Shown here in pieces: positions 1-7,813 of a stretch of DNA of 37,147 bases. The DNA is taken from IMG/VR virus record IMGVR_UViG_3300046476_000186, positions 1 to 37,147 of that record. The stretch is one strand, 5' to 3'. The DNA comes from a virus. The position numbers were made by a program, and so were the translations under genes. A model generated the notes under the pieces. That model was not told where the DNA came from. It searched no databases and worked only from the letters and a program-made list of their open reading frames with translations. The first letter of the stretch is position 1. Every line of letters starts with the position of its first letter.

Positions 1-159
1 GACAGACTGGAAGCTCGGGTAGCGGAGATGATCCCCGTCATCCAGAAGCTCAGCTCCGTGGTCGAGGCGTCCGTGGACGCTACGAAGGCTTCGACGGACG
101 CGATGGAGGAAATGACGAAGATGATGGAGTACAGGTGGCCGACACGGCGGTCCTCGTGA
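1..159 (+). CDS. 3' end of an unrecognised coiled-coil protein (partial)
   Basis: Frame 1 is open from the window edge to a TGA at 157-159 and gives 52 residues, so the gene starts upstream of the window. The visible part is rich in Ala, Glu, Met and Lys with heptad-like spacing (for example VIQKLSSVVEASVDATKAST), which suggests a helical or coiled-coil tail. The last residues are basic (RWPTRRSS). It overlaps the next gene by 25 bp, as is common in this genome. No family could be recognised from so short a piece. Confidence 0.5.
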   Translation, partial: DRLEARVAEMIPVIQKLSSVVEASVDATKASTDAMEEMTKMMEYRWPTRRSS

Positions 160-319
160 AGCGCTCCCCGGTAGACGAACTACTCGACGCCGCTGAGGAG
201 GCATACGTCGAGCTGCTCCGTGTCTTCGAGGAGCATGAGGAGACCTCCCAACGCCACGAGGAGGTCGCCACCCGTCTCCTAGACGTAGCCCAAGAGATCG
301 CTGAACGACCGGAGAACCC

Positions 320-323
<4 letters not shown>
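135..323 (+). CDS. Small acidic helical protein, unrecognised
   Basis: A 62-residue protein starting at a GTG, with GGAG at 126-129 as a plausible ribosome binding site. It is almost wholly charged and helical (runs such as EEAYVELLRVFEEHEET), so a coiled-coil partner or adaptor is the most that can be said. Its stop overlaps the ATG of the next gene as ATGA at 320, which suggests translational coupling with the membrane protein that follows. It has no signal peptide, membrane segment or cysteines. Confidence 0.6.
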
Positions 324-1355
<1,032 letters not shown>

Positions 1356-1387
1356 ATAGGCCATTCGGCCCTAATCCGGCTTCTGAC

Positions 1388-1418
1388 TGGACGGAACTAG
1401 CCTAACCGTGCTTAGGAT
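1388..1418 (+). promoter_or_regulatory. Promoter with operator-like dyad before the gam-like gene
   Basis: The dyad CTAACCGTGCTTAG at 1402-1415 matches CTAA-N6-TTAG. Its right arm runs into a TAnnnT -10 (TAGGAT, 1413-1418). TGGACG at 1388-1393 is a possible -35, though the 19-bp spacer is long. Transcription would start near 1425 and leave a short leader with ACGGAGGT ahead of the ATG at 1451. Confidence 0.5.
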
Positions 1419-1450
1419 GCCTCCGCTCGACTATCGAACGGAGGTCCCAC

Positions 1451-2050
1451 ATGGAGGAGAAGGCTTTACCCGCTGACGCGATTCGCGCCTCGGCCGGAGA
1501 CGTCGAACTAGCGGAGCAGTACGCCGCCGGGTCGATCGACCGGGAGTCCGCGGACCGTTGGCGGATCACGACCAAGGGGTCCGCGGCGTGGGCGATGGCC
1601 CGCTACCGGGAGGCGCAGGCGCTTCTCACCGGGCTCGGCCAGCAGGCGAAGGAATGGCACGACGATGTTGACGCCTGGTACCGGTCGTCCGCCGCACCGT
1701 TGGAGCGCACCCTCGACTACTTCGGGGAGAACCTCCGCATCTACGCGTTGACGCTCCGCGAGGAGCAAGGCGTCAAGACGGTCTCCCTCCCCGGGGGACG
1801 CGTCGAGACCCGGAGCCCGGGCCGTCCCCGCATCTCCGTGGACAACCGGGACGAGTTCACCGCGTGGGTCGAGAAGAACCAGCCGGAGGCGATCAAGACG
1901 ACGGTCGAGGCGCAGATCTCCCGGCTCGTCTACGAAGTCCGCCGGGACGAGGGAGCGGTCTTCGGGCAGCTCTACGACCCGGAGACCGGGGAGCGCATCC
2001 CCGGAGTCCACGCCGAATGGGCGGAGACCTCAGCGGAGGTCCGAACCTGA
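1451..2050 (+). CDS. Gam-like host-nuclease inhibitor / DNA end-binding protein
   Basis: A 199-residue protein. The segment around residues 70-130 carries the pattern of phage Mu Gam-type proteins: a helical region with AKEWHDDVDAWYRSSAAPLE, then LDYFGENLRIYALTLREE, then a short beta hairpin (TVSLPGGRVETRSPGRP). This family binds double-strand DNA ends and blocks exonucleases such as RecBCD or AddAB. It would protect linear phage DNA and recombination intermediates for the Erf-like protein encoded downstream. The start has a strong site (CGGAGGT) and its own promoter. The stop overlaps the next ATG (TGATG at 2048-2052). Confidence 0.75.
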   Translation: MEEKALPADAIRASAGDVELAEQYAAGSIDRESADRWRITTKGSAAWAMARYREAQALLTGLGQQAKEWHDDVDAWYRSSAAPLERTLDYFGENLRIYALTLREEQGVKTVSLPGGRVETRSPGRPRISVDNRDEFTAWVEKNQPEAIKTTVEAQISRLVYEVRRDEGAVFGQLYDPETGERIPGVHAEWAETSAEVRT

Positions 2051-2310
2051 TGGGCGAACGGATCATCACCCTCAACGTGAGCTACGACACGGACGCCGTC
2101 GCCCGGGAGTTCCACCGCTATCCCGGCGACTACTCCGATCCGCCGATCGAATCGGTCGAGTTCCTCATCCAGGCCATCGTTTCCCAGTTCCGTCTAGCTA
2201 TCCGCAGGGACCCGGCCCTCCGGGTGTGCGAGGTCGACGTGTTGACCGTCGACCACCGCACTCCTCCACCCCGTCAAGCAGCCACCGATACCAACGCCGA
2301 CTACTTCTGA
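2050..2310 (+). CDS. Unrecognised 86-residue protein in the gam operon
   Basis: Starts at ATG 2050, overlapping the stop of the gam-like gene, and gives 86 residues. It has an N-terminal beta-like stretch (ERIITLNVSYDTD), a helical middle (ESVEFLIQAIVSQFRLAIRRD) and a disordered Pro/Thr-rich end. The overlap suggests translation together with the Gam-like protein. No family was recognised. Confidence 0.65.
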   Translation: MGERIITLNVSYDTDAVAREFHRYPGDYSDPPIESVEFLIQAIVSQFRLAIRRDPALRVCEVDVLTVDHRTPPPRQAATDTNADYF

Positions 2311-2322
2311 AAGGGCTCAGCC

Positions 2323-3114
2323 ATGACCGTAACCATCCCCCGGAAGGCGCGTCGAATCGCGTCCGCCGTGCTCCTCACCGGAGCGTTCACCGCCGGGTAC
2401 GTCGCCGTCGGCGCGGGCATCGCGTCCGCGACCGACGCGTCCGCCACCGTCAACGTCAAGTGCGTCAAGCCGTCCGAGTCTCTGTGGTCCGCCACGGTGA
2501 CATTCACCAACCAGTGGGACGGAGAGACGACCGTCACCCTCGACGCTTCCCTCGCAGCGTTCCACGCCTCCCACACGTTCACCGGGAACGGCGCGACGTG
2601 GACGCCGTCCACGTTCATCACGTCGGACGCTTCGATCTCATTCATGGCGTCCTCGAACCATCCGGAGCACTTCCACAACAGCGTCCCGTCTCTCGTGTCC
2701 CGCCCGGCCGGGTGCGTCCCTCCGGCTACGTCCGAGCCGGGTACGACCACGACGACGACCTGCTCGATGGCGATCCCACCCCGGGGAGACTGCGGAGGCG
2801 CCACGACCGTCCCCACGATCCCCCCGACGACGGTCGCGGTGTGCCATCCCGGACCGGGGGAGCCCGGTTTCGATCAGTGCGGTGACTGCTCCACTCCGGA
2901 GGTCTGCGCCGCCTACCAGGCGACCACGACGACTACGACAGGCGCTCCCGCTGCCGTCACGGTCACGCCGACCGTGAAGAAGGCTGTCGCTACGACCGTC
3001 GCGCCGACGCTCCCCACGACCGGCGGAAGTGACGTCAAGCCGCTCGTCGCGGCCGCGCTCGCGCTCCTCCTGGGAGCGTTCCTAGTCCTCTTCACCCGTC
3101 GGCCCGCCAGGTGA
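2323..3114 (+). CDS. Secreted LPXTG (sortase-anchored) cell-wall surface protein
   Basis: A 263-residue protein with all parts of a sortase substrate. It has a basic N-terminus and a hydrophobic signal peptide (about residues 8-36, ending near ASATDA). A beta-rich ectodomain follows (about 38-125), then a Cys-, Pro- and Thr-rich linker with poly-Thr tracts. At the C-terminus are LPTTG (230-234), a hydrophobic segment and a positively charged end (FTRRPAR). Host sortase would cut LPTTG between Thr and Gly and attach the protein to peptidoglycan. A phage gene of this kind would change the surface of the infected or lysogenic cell, for example to block superinfection. That role is inference. AAAGGG upstream of the ATG is a suitable ribosome site. 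Confidence 0.82.
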   Translation: MTVTIPRKARRIASAVLLTGAFTAGYVAVGAGIASATDASATVNVKCVKPSESLWSATVTFTNQWDGETTVTLDASLAAFHASHTFTGNGATWTPSTFITSDASISFMASSNHPEHFHNSVPSLVSRPAGCVPPATSEPGTTTTTTCSMAIPPRGDCGGATTVPTIPPTTVAVCHPGPGEPGFDQCGDCSTPEVCAAYQATTTTTTGAPAAVTVTPTVKKAVATTVAPTLPTTGGSDVKPLVAAALALLLGAFLVLFTRRPAR

Positions 3115-3185
3115 CGGCAGTCGTGTGGAGCGTGACCATCATCCTGTTCGTGGCGGTGGTCACGCTCCTCTGGACCCGGTCCTGA
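3111..3185 (+). CDS. 24-residue membrane peptide
   Basis: A GTG at 3111 overlaps the stop of the LPXTG gene (GTGA), the usual coupling arrangement in this genome. The 24-residue product MTAVVWSVTIILFVAVVTLL plus WTRS is a single membrane helix with a basic end. A very strong terminator hairpin follows at once. It could be a small membrane partner of the surface protein or a holin-like peptide; the sequence does not decide. Confidence 0.5.
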   Translation: MTAVVWSVTIILFVAVVTLLWTRS

Positions 3186-3208
3186 CCCCCCTGGACCGGT
3201 GGCTTGAA

Positions 3209-3245
3209 GGACCGGGCCGCGACCCCCTAACGCGGCCCGGTCCTC
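3209..3245 (+). terminator. Strong terminator-like hairpin
   Basis: A perfect 14-bp inverted repeat (arms 3209-3222 and 3232-3245) with a 9-nt loop. It closes the envelope module just before the erf-like promoter. There is no U-tract, as is common in high-GC actinobacterial systems. Confidence 0.75.
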
Positions 3246-3257
3246 GCCGTAGTAACC

Positions 3258-3271
3258 TAACTAGCCTTAGC
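3258..3271 (+). promoter_or_regulatory. Operator-like dyad upstream of the erf-like gene
   Basis: CTAACTAGCCTTAG matches CTAA-N6-TTAG, the motif repeated across the window. A TAnnnT (TAGCCT, 3264-3269) lies inside it and would start transcription near 3276, leaving AAGGAGG as ribosome site for the ATG at 3289. No good -35 is visible. Confidence 0.45.
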
Positions 3272-3288
3272 CCAAGGAGGCACCGCAC

Positions 3289-4122
3289 ATGACCAACGCA
3301 ACAGGGGGAAACCCACCGCCGGAGGTCCCGCCCACGCTCGCCGCTTCCCTCGTCGGCGCGCTGGCGGAGATCCAGAACATCGGCCGGGATCGGGAGGTCA
3401 CGATTCAGGGGAAGGACGGGAAGCCGGGGTACACGATCAAGTACGCCGACCTCGCCACGGTCATCGATCACGTCAAGCCGACCCTCGCGAAGTGGGGTCT
3501 GGCGATGATCCAGGAGGTAGGCGGAGACGGGAAGACGATCTCCGTCACAACGACCCTGATCCACGTCTCCGGGGAGGAGCGCTCCTCTCCCGCTCTACAG
3601 ATGCCAGCCGGGAGCAACCCGCAGGCGACCGGGAGCGCGATCACGTACGCCCGCCGGTATCAGACGATGGCCGCGCTCGGGATCGCGCCGGACGACGACG
3701 ACGGGCAGGCCGCGGCCGCGTCTCCGTTCCGGGAGGAGGATCTTTCCCCGCCGCTGTTCTCCCCGGCGATGGCCGACGGCTACCTGCAACTGGCCCGGAA
3801 GCGCGGCCTGACGGACGCTGAGATCGAGCGCATCGTGCTCTACGTGTCCGACGGTCGCGCCACGGAGGTCCGCTACCTGTACCGGCCGGAGGAGGAGGCG
3901 CTCACCGCCGCCACCCGGGAAGCGCTCACCGCGAAGAACGCCACGACGCCCGGAGAAGCCTCTACAACGCCCGGAGAGCCGTCAGAAGGGTCCGCGGCTA
4001 CGGATACACCTCCGACGCCCGGTGAGAGCGCCTGGGAGCGTGAGGACCGGCAAGCGAAACAGGCTGAGCTTGACGCCAAGGTCGCGAAGGCGAAGGAAGC
4101 CCACGCCCCGAAGGCTCGCTAG
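3289..4122 (+). CDS. Erf-family single-strand annealing recombinase
   Basis: A 277-residue protein. Its N-terminal half (about residues 15-145) shows the ERF-family pattern: LAEIQNIGRDREV, YADLATVIDHVKPTLAKWGL, a beta-rich core, and the signature GSAITYARRYQTMAALGI followed by the acidic APDDDDG. Erf proteins form rings that bind single-stranded DNA and anneal complementary strands in phage recombination and genome circularisation. The C-terminal part is acidic and disordered, with repeated TPGE motifs, and ends in a charged helix. Together with the Gam-like protein it forms a typical annealing-recombination pair. The start follows a strong AAGGAGG. Confidence 0.85.
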   Translation: MTNATGGNPPPEVPPTLAASLVGALAEIQNIGRDREVTIQGKDGKPGYTIKYADLATVIDHVKPTLAKWGLAMIQEVGGDGKTISVTTTLIHVSGEERSSPALQMPAGSNPQATGSAITYARRYQTMAALGIAPDDDDGQAAAASPFREEDLSPPLFSPAMADGYLQLARKRGLTDAEIERIVLYVSDGRATEVRYLYRPEEEALTAATREALTAKNATTPGEASTTPGEPSEGSAATDTPPTPGESAWEREDRQAKQAELDAKVAKAKEAHAPKAR

Positions 4123-4130
4123 AACGCAAA

Positions 4131-4170
4131 CCGCCCGGGCCGGTATCTCCACGGACGCCGACCCGGGCGG
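4131..4170 (+). terminator. Terminator-like inverted repeat
   Basis: Nine-bp perfect arms, CCGCCCGGG (4131-4139) and CCCGGGCGG (4162-4170), with a 22-nt loop, just after the erf-like gene. There is no U-tract. It may only attenuate read-through into the replication genes, for which no separate promoter is obvious. Confidence 0.45.
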
Positions 4171-4212
4171 AGCGCATGACCAACTCCAACTACCCCGAAA
4201 GGACCCTAGCCC

Positions 4213-4956
4213 ATGACACGGAAGGTCCCCTTCCACTTCGCTCCCGTCCCACACGAGATGCTGTTCGACGGGACGCCTCCCCAGGTGATCCACCTCTGGG
4301 CCGCCATCTACCGGCTGACGGACCTCGCGGGCTCCGCCACGATCAGCCAGACCGAACTAGGAAGACGCCTGAGATGGTCAGATGACACGGTCGCGCGCTG
4401 GGCCAAGAAAGCGGCCGCCGCCGGGTGCCTCGAAGTCGAGCGCCGCTCCGGGTTCGCCAACGACTACCGGGCCATCGAACCCCCCGCAGAATCGCGGGTG
4501 GTAGAAGGCGAACCCCCCGCAGAATCGCGGGCAGTACCCCCCGCAGAACTGTCCGGTCTGTCCTCTCCTATAGAGAGAAGTAATAAGAGAGAGAAAGAAA
4601 CTATGGCGGCTGACGCCGCCGTGAGCGTCCTCCTGAGCTTCGATGCGTTCTGGGATCAGTACCCGAAGTCCCGCCGCCGGGAGCGCGCCAACTGCCTCGC
4701 TCTCTACACGAAGGCGTTGAAGAAGAGCACCGCGGAGGAGATCGCTGCCGGGCTCGGCCTGTATCTCCGCTACTGGCAGCAGGCGGAGACGGAGGAGCGC
4801 TTCATCACGACGTCGATCGTCTGGCTCCGGAACCGCCGTTGGGAGGACAACCCCACCCTGACGTCGTTCAGGCGACGGGAGGCGCGCCGGTACGACCCGG
4901 GTTCGGATCTCATGCAGGGCGCGACGGACAGGACGGGAGAGTCTGGTGTCTTCTGA
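4213..4956 (+). CDS. Replication initiator (phage O / DnaD-like, winged-helix)
   Basis: A 247-residue protein. Residues 1-90 form a helix-turn-helix/winged-helix module (LWAAIYRLTDLAGSATISQT, then ELGRRLRWSDDTVARWAKKA). A repetitive linker (PPAESRVVEGEPPAESRAVPPAE, in parts) follows. A C-terminal domain beginning FDAFWDQYPKSRRRERA is typical of phage replisome organisers that recruit the helicase loader. Its DNA contains three iterons and an AT-rich tract, so the origin probably lies inside the gene, as in lambda O. The next gene encodes a DnaC-like loader, which supports the assignment. AAAGGA precedes the ATG. Confidence 0.75.
   Translation: MTRKVPFHFAPVPHEMLFDGTPPQVIHLWAAIYRLTDLAGSATISQTELGRRLRWSDDTVARWAKKAAAAGCLEVERRSGFANDYRAIEPPAESRVVEGEPPAESRAVPPAELSGLSSPIERSNKREKETMAADAAVSVLLSFDAFWDQYPKSRRRERANCLALYTKALKKSTAEEIAAGLGLYLRYWQQAETEERFITTSIVWLRNRRWEDNPTLTSFRRREARRYDPGSDLMQGATDRTGESGVF
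4477..4605 (+). other. Predicted replication origin: iterons plus AT-rich tract
   Basis: Inside the initiator gene a 22-bp unit (core CCCCCCGCAGAATCGCGGG) occurs at 4477-4498 and 4510-4531, exactly 33 bp apart. A third, shorter copy (core CCCCCCGCAGAAC) begins at about 4534. Each full unit contains the dyad CCCGC-N6-GCGGG. Directly downstream, 4561-4605 is strongly A+T- and purine-rich (for example TAGAGAGAAGTAATAAGAG), very unlike the GC-rich surroundings. Iterons next to an easily melted tract within the initiator gene is the lambda-type origin layout. Confidence 0.65.
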
Positions 4957-5611
4957 CGATGAGATCCCGCCGATCAACCTCCGGGAGTGGGCGGTCCGGG
5001 CTCACGCCAAAGCGGCCGGGCATCCGTCCGCGGTCGAGCCGGACGACGCCGAACTTGACCAGCTCATCGCGTCGGCTACGTCCGGGGTGAACGAGCGCCG
5101 CTGGCACTCCGCGATCCCGCAGCGCTTCCACCGGGCGCAGATGGACGACTTCGCCGGGCAGCCGTTCTACGCCGACGTGATGGAGTGGTCCCTCCACGCC
5201 TACGGCCGGAACCTCGTCCTCGCCGGACCTACCGGAGTCGGGAAGACACGCCTGGCCTGCGCCGCTTGCCGCCAGGCGCTCTACGACGGTGCGGAGGTCC
5301 GCCTGTTCTCGATCGTGAAGCTTCTCGACCTGCTCCGGCCGGGAGGACCCGACGGCGCGCTGGATGATCTCGTGGACGTGGACCGGCTGATCATTGACGA
5401 CCTGGGGATGGAGAAGCCGTCCGACTGGACCGGGGAGCGGATCTCCGCCCTGATCGACGCCCGCTGGTCGGAGGAGCGCCCGACCGTCGTCACGACCAAC
5501 CTGCACCGGGAACCTCTCGCGGCTCATCTCGGCGCGTTCGCGTTCTCCCGCCTGATCGGGGACGGAGCGATCCGGCTCCGCCTCTCCGGCGATGACCGGC
5601 GCCAGCCCTAA
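4946..5611 (+). CDS. DnaC-like helicase loader ATPase (AAA+)
   Basis: A 221-residue AAA+ protein with Walker A GPTGVGKT (94-101), Walker B LIIDDLG (148-154), sensor-1-like VVTTN and an arginine-finger region near FSRLIGDG. This matches the DnaC/IstB-type family that loads the replicative helicase at the origin. It starts at a GTG overlapping the initiator gene by 11 bp, so the initiator and loader are translated together. The N-terminal 60 residues probably contact helicase or initiator. No replicative helicase or polymerase gene is in the window, so the phage may encode them elsewhere or use the host's. Confidence 0.8.
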   Translation: MSSDDEIPPINLREWAVRAHAKAAGHPSAVEPDDAELDQLIASATSGVNERRWHSAIPQRFHRAQMDDFAGQPFYADVMEWSLHAYGRNLVLAGPTGVGKTRLACAACRQALYDGAEVRLFSIVKLLDLLRPGGPDGALDDLVDVDRLIIDDLGMEKPSDWTGERISALIDARWSEERPTVVTTNLHREPLAAHLGAFAFSRLIGDGAIRLRLSGDDRRQP

Positions 5612-5624
5612 GACGGGTTAGGCT
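5608..5624 (+). promoter_or_regulatory. Operator overlapping a leaderless promoter
   Basis: CTAAGACGGGTTAG (5608-5621) fits CTAA-N6-TTAG and overlaps both the upstream stop codon and a -10 TAGGCT (5619-5624). Six nucleotides separate the -10 from the GTG at 5631, so the transcript should begin at or next to the start codon. Confidence 0.5.
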
Positions 5625-5630
5625 ACCGAC

Positions 5631-6089
5631 GTGGAACGAGTCGTAGATCCAGAGTTCGATGAGCGGCCGCCGGTCAAGCCCGGGGAGTGTCTCCTCGGGA
5701 AGTGCGACGGGACGGGCTGGATCCAGGTGTCCGAGGCATACGTGGATCACGCCGCCGGACCGCCCCCCTCGATCCCGGAAGGAGAGACGCCGCACGAGCG
5801 GGCGATGTTCGAGGCTGAGCACCGCGGCTACCGGGCGAAACGCGCGGCGCTGACGAACACGTCGTATCCGTGCCCGTCGTGCATGCCGATCCAGTTCGAG
5901 CGGTGGTCCGGCGGACATTGGGAACCGCGCCACGACCGGGACGCCTGCGATGACTGCCGCCGGGTAGACGCCTCGACCGGGAAGCGGGTGCGCGGCCGGA
6001 AGCGGCGCGAGGAGCCGGAACGGGCGCCGGAACCGACGTGGACTCCTCCGCCGGAAGAGCCGGAGCAGATCCGGGCGGACCTCCGATGA
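5631..6089 (+). CDS. Zinc-binding protein of unknown function
   Basis: A 152-residue protein with three cysteine pairs spread as CLLGKCDGTGW (from about residue 20), YPCPSC (about 80) and CDDC (about 102). The CxxxCxGTGW style recalls DnaJ-type zinc-binding modules. The C-terminal third is basic, then Pro/Glu-rich and probably disordered. It appears to be made from a leaderless GTG start. It overlaps the HNH gene (ATGA), which suggests a joint role in DNA handling, but no function can be assigned. Confidence 0.65.
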   Translation: MERVVDPEFDERPPVKPGECLLGKCDGTGWIQVSEAYVDHAAGPPPSIPEGETPHERAMFEAEHRGYRAKRAALTNTSYPCPSCMPIQFERWSGGHWEPRHDRDACDDCRRVDASTGKRVRGRKRREEPERAPEPTWTPPPEEPEQIRADLR

Positions 6090-6463
6090 AGCGCGGTGGG
6101 TACCTTCACCGCCGGACGCCGCTCCGCCGGGTCTCACCGCGACGGCTCAGTGAGAAAGCAGCCCGGGCCGCCGTCATCGAAGCGGTCCTCCTCCGGGACG
6201 GACCCGGCTGCTATGCGTTCCGACAGATCTCCTACCGCCATGAGACTGCCGTGGCGTGCGGCTGGCCCCTGACCTGCGCCCACCCGAACGGGAAGCAGCT
6301 CGACGCACACGAGGTCATCCCCCGGTCCGTCTGGCCGGGCGGACATCTCGTCATCTCGAACGTCCGGATGGTCTGCCGCCGCCACCACGAATGGATCGAC
6401 GCGCACGAGATCACCGCCTCGACGCTCGGGCTCCACGGCTTCTCCTGGGAACGGTCCACGTGA
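6086..6463 (+). CDS. HNH endonuclease
   Basis: A 125-residue protein with a basic N-terminus (RGGYLHRRTPLRRVSPRR) and an HNH core: DAHE (73-76), a glycine-rich loop with N92, and CRRHHEWID (97-105). Two further cysteines (C42, C58) may bind zinc. HNH proteins cut DNA with a divalent metal. In tailed phages they can assist the terminase, or act in recombination or host DNA breakdown. Its place between replication genes and a RusA-like resolvase favours a recombination role over a homing one, and no intron is seen. Start is ATG 6086, overlapping the previous stop. Confidence 0.8.
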   Translation: MKRGGYLHRRTPLRRVSPRRLSEKAARAAVIEAVLLRDGPGCYAFRQISYRHETAVACGWPLTCAHPNGKQLDAHEVIPRSVWPGGHLVISNVRMVCRRHHEWIDAHEITASTLGLHGFSWERST

Positions 6464-6921
6464 AACTCCCCCTCCCGACGATCGGGCTGACCGAGCTGGT
6501 CTTCTCCGTGGTCGGGCAGCCACGCCAGCAGGGCGACAAGGCGGCCGCGATCACGAAGACGGGACGCCCGTTCGTCTACGAGCAGCAGGACCGGCAGCGG
6601 AAAGACTGGCGCTCTGACGTGATCCGGGAGGCGCGCGCCGCGCTCGACGGCCGGGAAGGGTTCGGGAACACTCCGGTGGAGGTCTGGCTGACCTGGGTGT
6701 TCCCCCGGATCCAGCGCCTGAAGCCGACCGATCCTCTCGTGTACTCGAACACGCCTGACGGGGACAAGCTCGAACGGGCCGTCTGGGACGGGCTCACGCA
6801 GTCGACCGTGATCGGGGATGACCGCTACATCGCCCGCTGGCACGGTCAGAAGCGCTACTCCTCCGGCTCCTCTAACGATCCGCCGGGAGTTCACGTACGA
6901 ATCGTTCCCATCGTCGCCTAA
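6460..6921 (+). CDS. RusA-like Holliday junction resolvase
   Basis: A 153-residue protein whose C-terminal half has the RusA signature: NTPDGDKLERAVWDGLTQS (98-116), then VIGDDRYIARW with a basic end (GQKRY). The conserved acidic residues near 100, 102 and 120-121 would hold the catalytic magnesium. RusA dimers cut four-way junctions made by recombination or replication restart, which suits the Gam/Erf/HNH neighbourhood. I chose the GTG at 6460, which overlaps the HNH stop (GTGA); a longer start would lie deep inside the HNH gene. Confidence 0.85.
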   Translation: MKLPLPTIGLTELVFSVVGQPRQQGDKAAAITKTGRPFVYEQQDRQRKDWRSDVIREARAALDGREGFGNTPVEVWLTWVFPRIQRLKPTDPLVYSNTPDGDKLERAVWDGLTQSTVIGDDRYIARWHGQKRYSSGSSNDPPGVHVRIVPIVA

Positions 6922-6933
6922 CCGCGCTAAGGT
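6918..6933 (+). promoter_or_regulatory. Promoter and degenerate dyad upstream of 6963
   Basis: CTAACCGCGCTAAG (6918-6931) keeps the left arm of the common dyad and overlaps the RusA stop codon and a TAnnnT -10 (TAAGGT, 6928-6933). The transcript would begin near 6940 and carry an AGAGGAG site before the ATG at 6963. A very similar element precedes 25967. Confidence 0.4.
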
Positions 6934-6962
6934 CTCCCGAAACCCTAAGAGGAGCACCGCAC

Positions 6963-7484
6963 ATGCCCGCAACCAAGCACATGATCCCGTTCGGCGGCCA
7001 AGAGGTCGCTTCCGTCGCCGTGAAGGTCACCAACGCGGGTGACGGGCTCACCGAGGCGCTCCGGGTAGACCCGGTCGACCTCGCGTTCGGGCAGCGCGTC
7101 TACCAGGTGATCGAAGGGTTCGTGGTCAAGGCGGAGGTCATCCCGCAGAACCACCTCGATCCGCAGGGGCCGGTCGTGGTCAAGTACGTGATCAAGGCAG
7201 GGACGTCCACCCTCGTAGACGAGGCGACGGTCATCGCCGCGATCGACCTCACCCGCAACCGGGTCCTCGCGGCTCAGGAGGCTGCGTCCGACGCGAAGCA
7301 GCTAGAAGGGATGGAGCGGCCGGTCGAAGGCGCTCCGGAGTGGAAGGACCCGGAAGGGTCTGAGCTGGATGAGGCAGGCTTCCACGACCCTGCGCTGGCC
7401 GTCGCAGGGGACGGAGCGAAGACGGAGAAGCCCTCGGCTATCGGCCGGGCCAAGAAGCCGAAGGATGAACCCGCAGATGGCTGA
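6963..7484 (+). CDS. Unrecognised 173-residue protein in the recombination region
   Basis: Has a compact beta-rich N-terminal domain of about 105 residues (for example VASVAVKVTNAGDGLTEALR and GPVVVKYVIKAGTST) and an acidic to basic disordered tail ending in KKPKDEP. The ATG has a good AGAGGAG site, and the initiation region (GCACCGCACATG) is shared with the starts at 3289 and 22007. Position and fold suggest a nucleic-acid-related accessory protein, but no family was recognised. Confidence 0.65.
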   Translation: MPATKHMIPFGGQEVASVAVKVTNAGDGLTEALRVDPVDLAFGQRVYQVIEGFVVKAEVIPQNHLDPQGPVVVKYVIKAGTSTLVDEATVIAAIDLTRNRVLAAQEAASDAKQLEGMERPVEGAPEWKDPEGSELDEAGFHDPALAVAGDGAKTEKPSAIGRAKKPKDEPADG

Positions 7485-7764
7485 TCGAGTCGTGGAACCG
7501 AGACGGCACTCCCCGGAGCAGCGCGCCATCCTCCGGAAGCTCCGGACGGTCACGGCGCGGATCTCCGGGCACAAGGCCGACTTCGAGGTCCGCAACGCGC
7601 TCTACGTCGAAGGACGGCGCGTCGGGCTCGTCTACCTGGAACTAGCGGAGGTCGCCGGTACGTCCGAGGTCGCGGTGATCCAGGCGGTCAAGAAGGTGAC
7701 GACGGAGACGGGAGAGTCGGCCGACCCGCCGGAGCGTATCCGCCGGAAGTCGGCCACGAAGTAG
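7477..7764 (+). CDS. Small helix-turn-helix DNA-binding protein
   Basis: A 95-residue protein (ATG 7477; an in-frame ATG at 7465 would add four residues). After a basic helix, residues 58-80 form a helix-turn-helix (YLELAEVAGTSEVAVIQAVK). The tail is basic. It overlaps the previous gene by 8 bp. It could be a regulator of the dispersed operators in this window or a DNA-binding accessory protein. Nothing here decides between these. Confidence 0.65.
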   Translation: MADRVVEPRRHSPEQRAILRKLRTVTARISGHKADFEVRNALYVEGRRVGLVYLELAEVAGTSEVAVIQAVKKVTTETGESADPPERIRRKSATK

Positions 7765-7778
7765 CTGCGTGCTGCACC

Positions 7779-7807
7779 TGGACAGTTAAGGGCGGTTAGG
7801 TTAGAGT
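7779..7807 (+). promoter_or_regulatory. Spacer-operator promoter, leaderless
   Basis: -35 TGGACA (7779-7784), 17-bp spacer holding TTAAGGGCGGTTAG (7786-7799, a dyad variant), -10 TAGAGT (7802-7807). The ATG at 7814 follows after 6 nt, so the mRNA should begin at the start codon. Confidence 0.8.
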
Positions 7808-7813
7808 GAACAC

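Noticed and set aside
2226-2885. A 219-codon + strand frame overlapping the LPXTG gene
   Set aside because: Its product is a run of Arg, His and Val typical of an out-of-frame shadow. The frame at 2323 has a ribosome site, signal peptide and sortase signal.
4131-4170. The inverted repeat after the erf-like gene as a regulator binding site
   Set aside because: Its arms are pure G+C with a long loop and do not match the CTAA-N6-TTAG dyad. A terminator or attenuator is the simpler reading.
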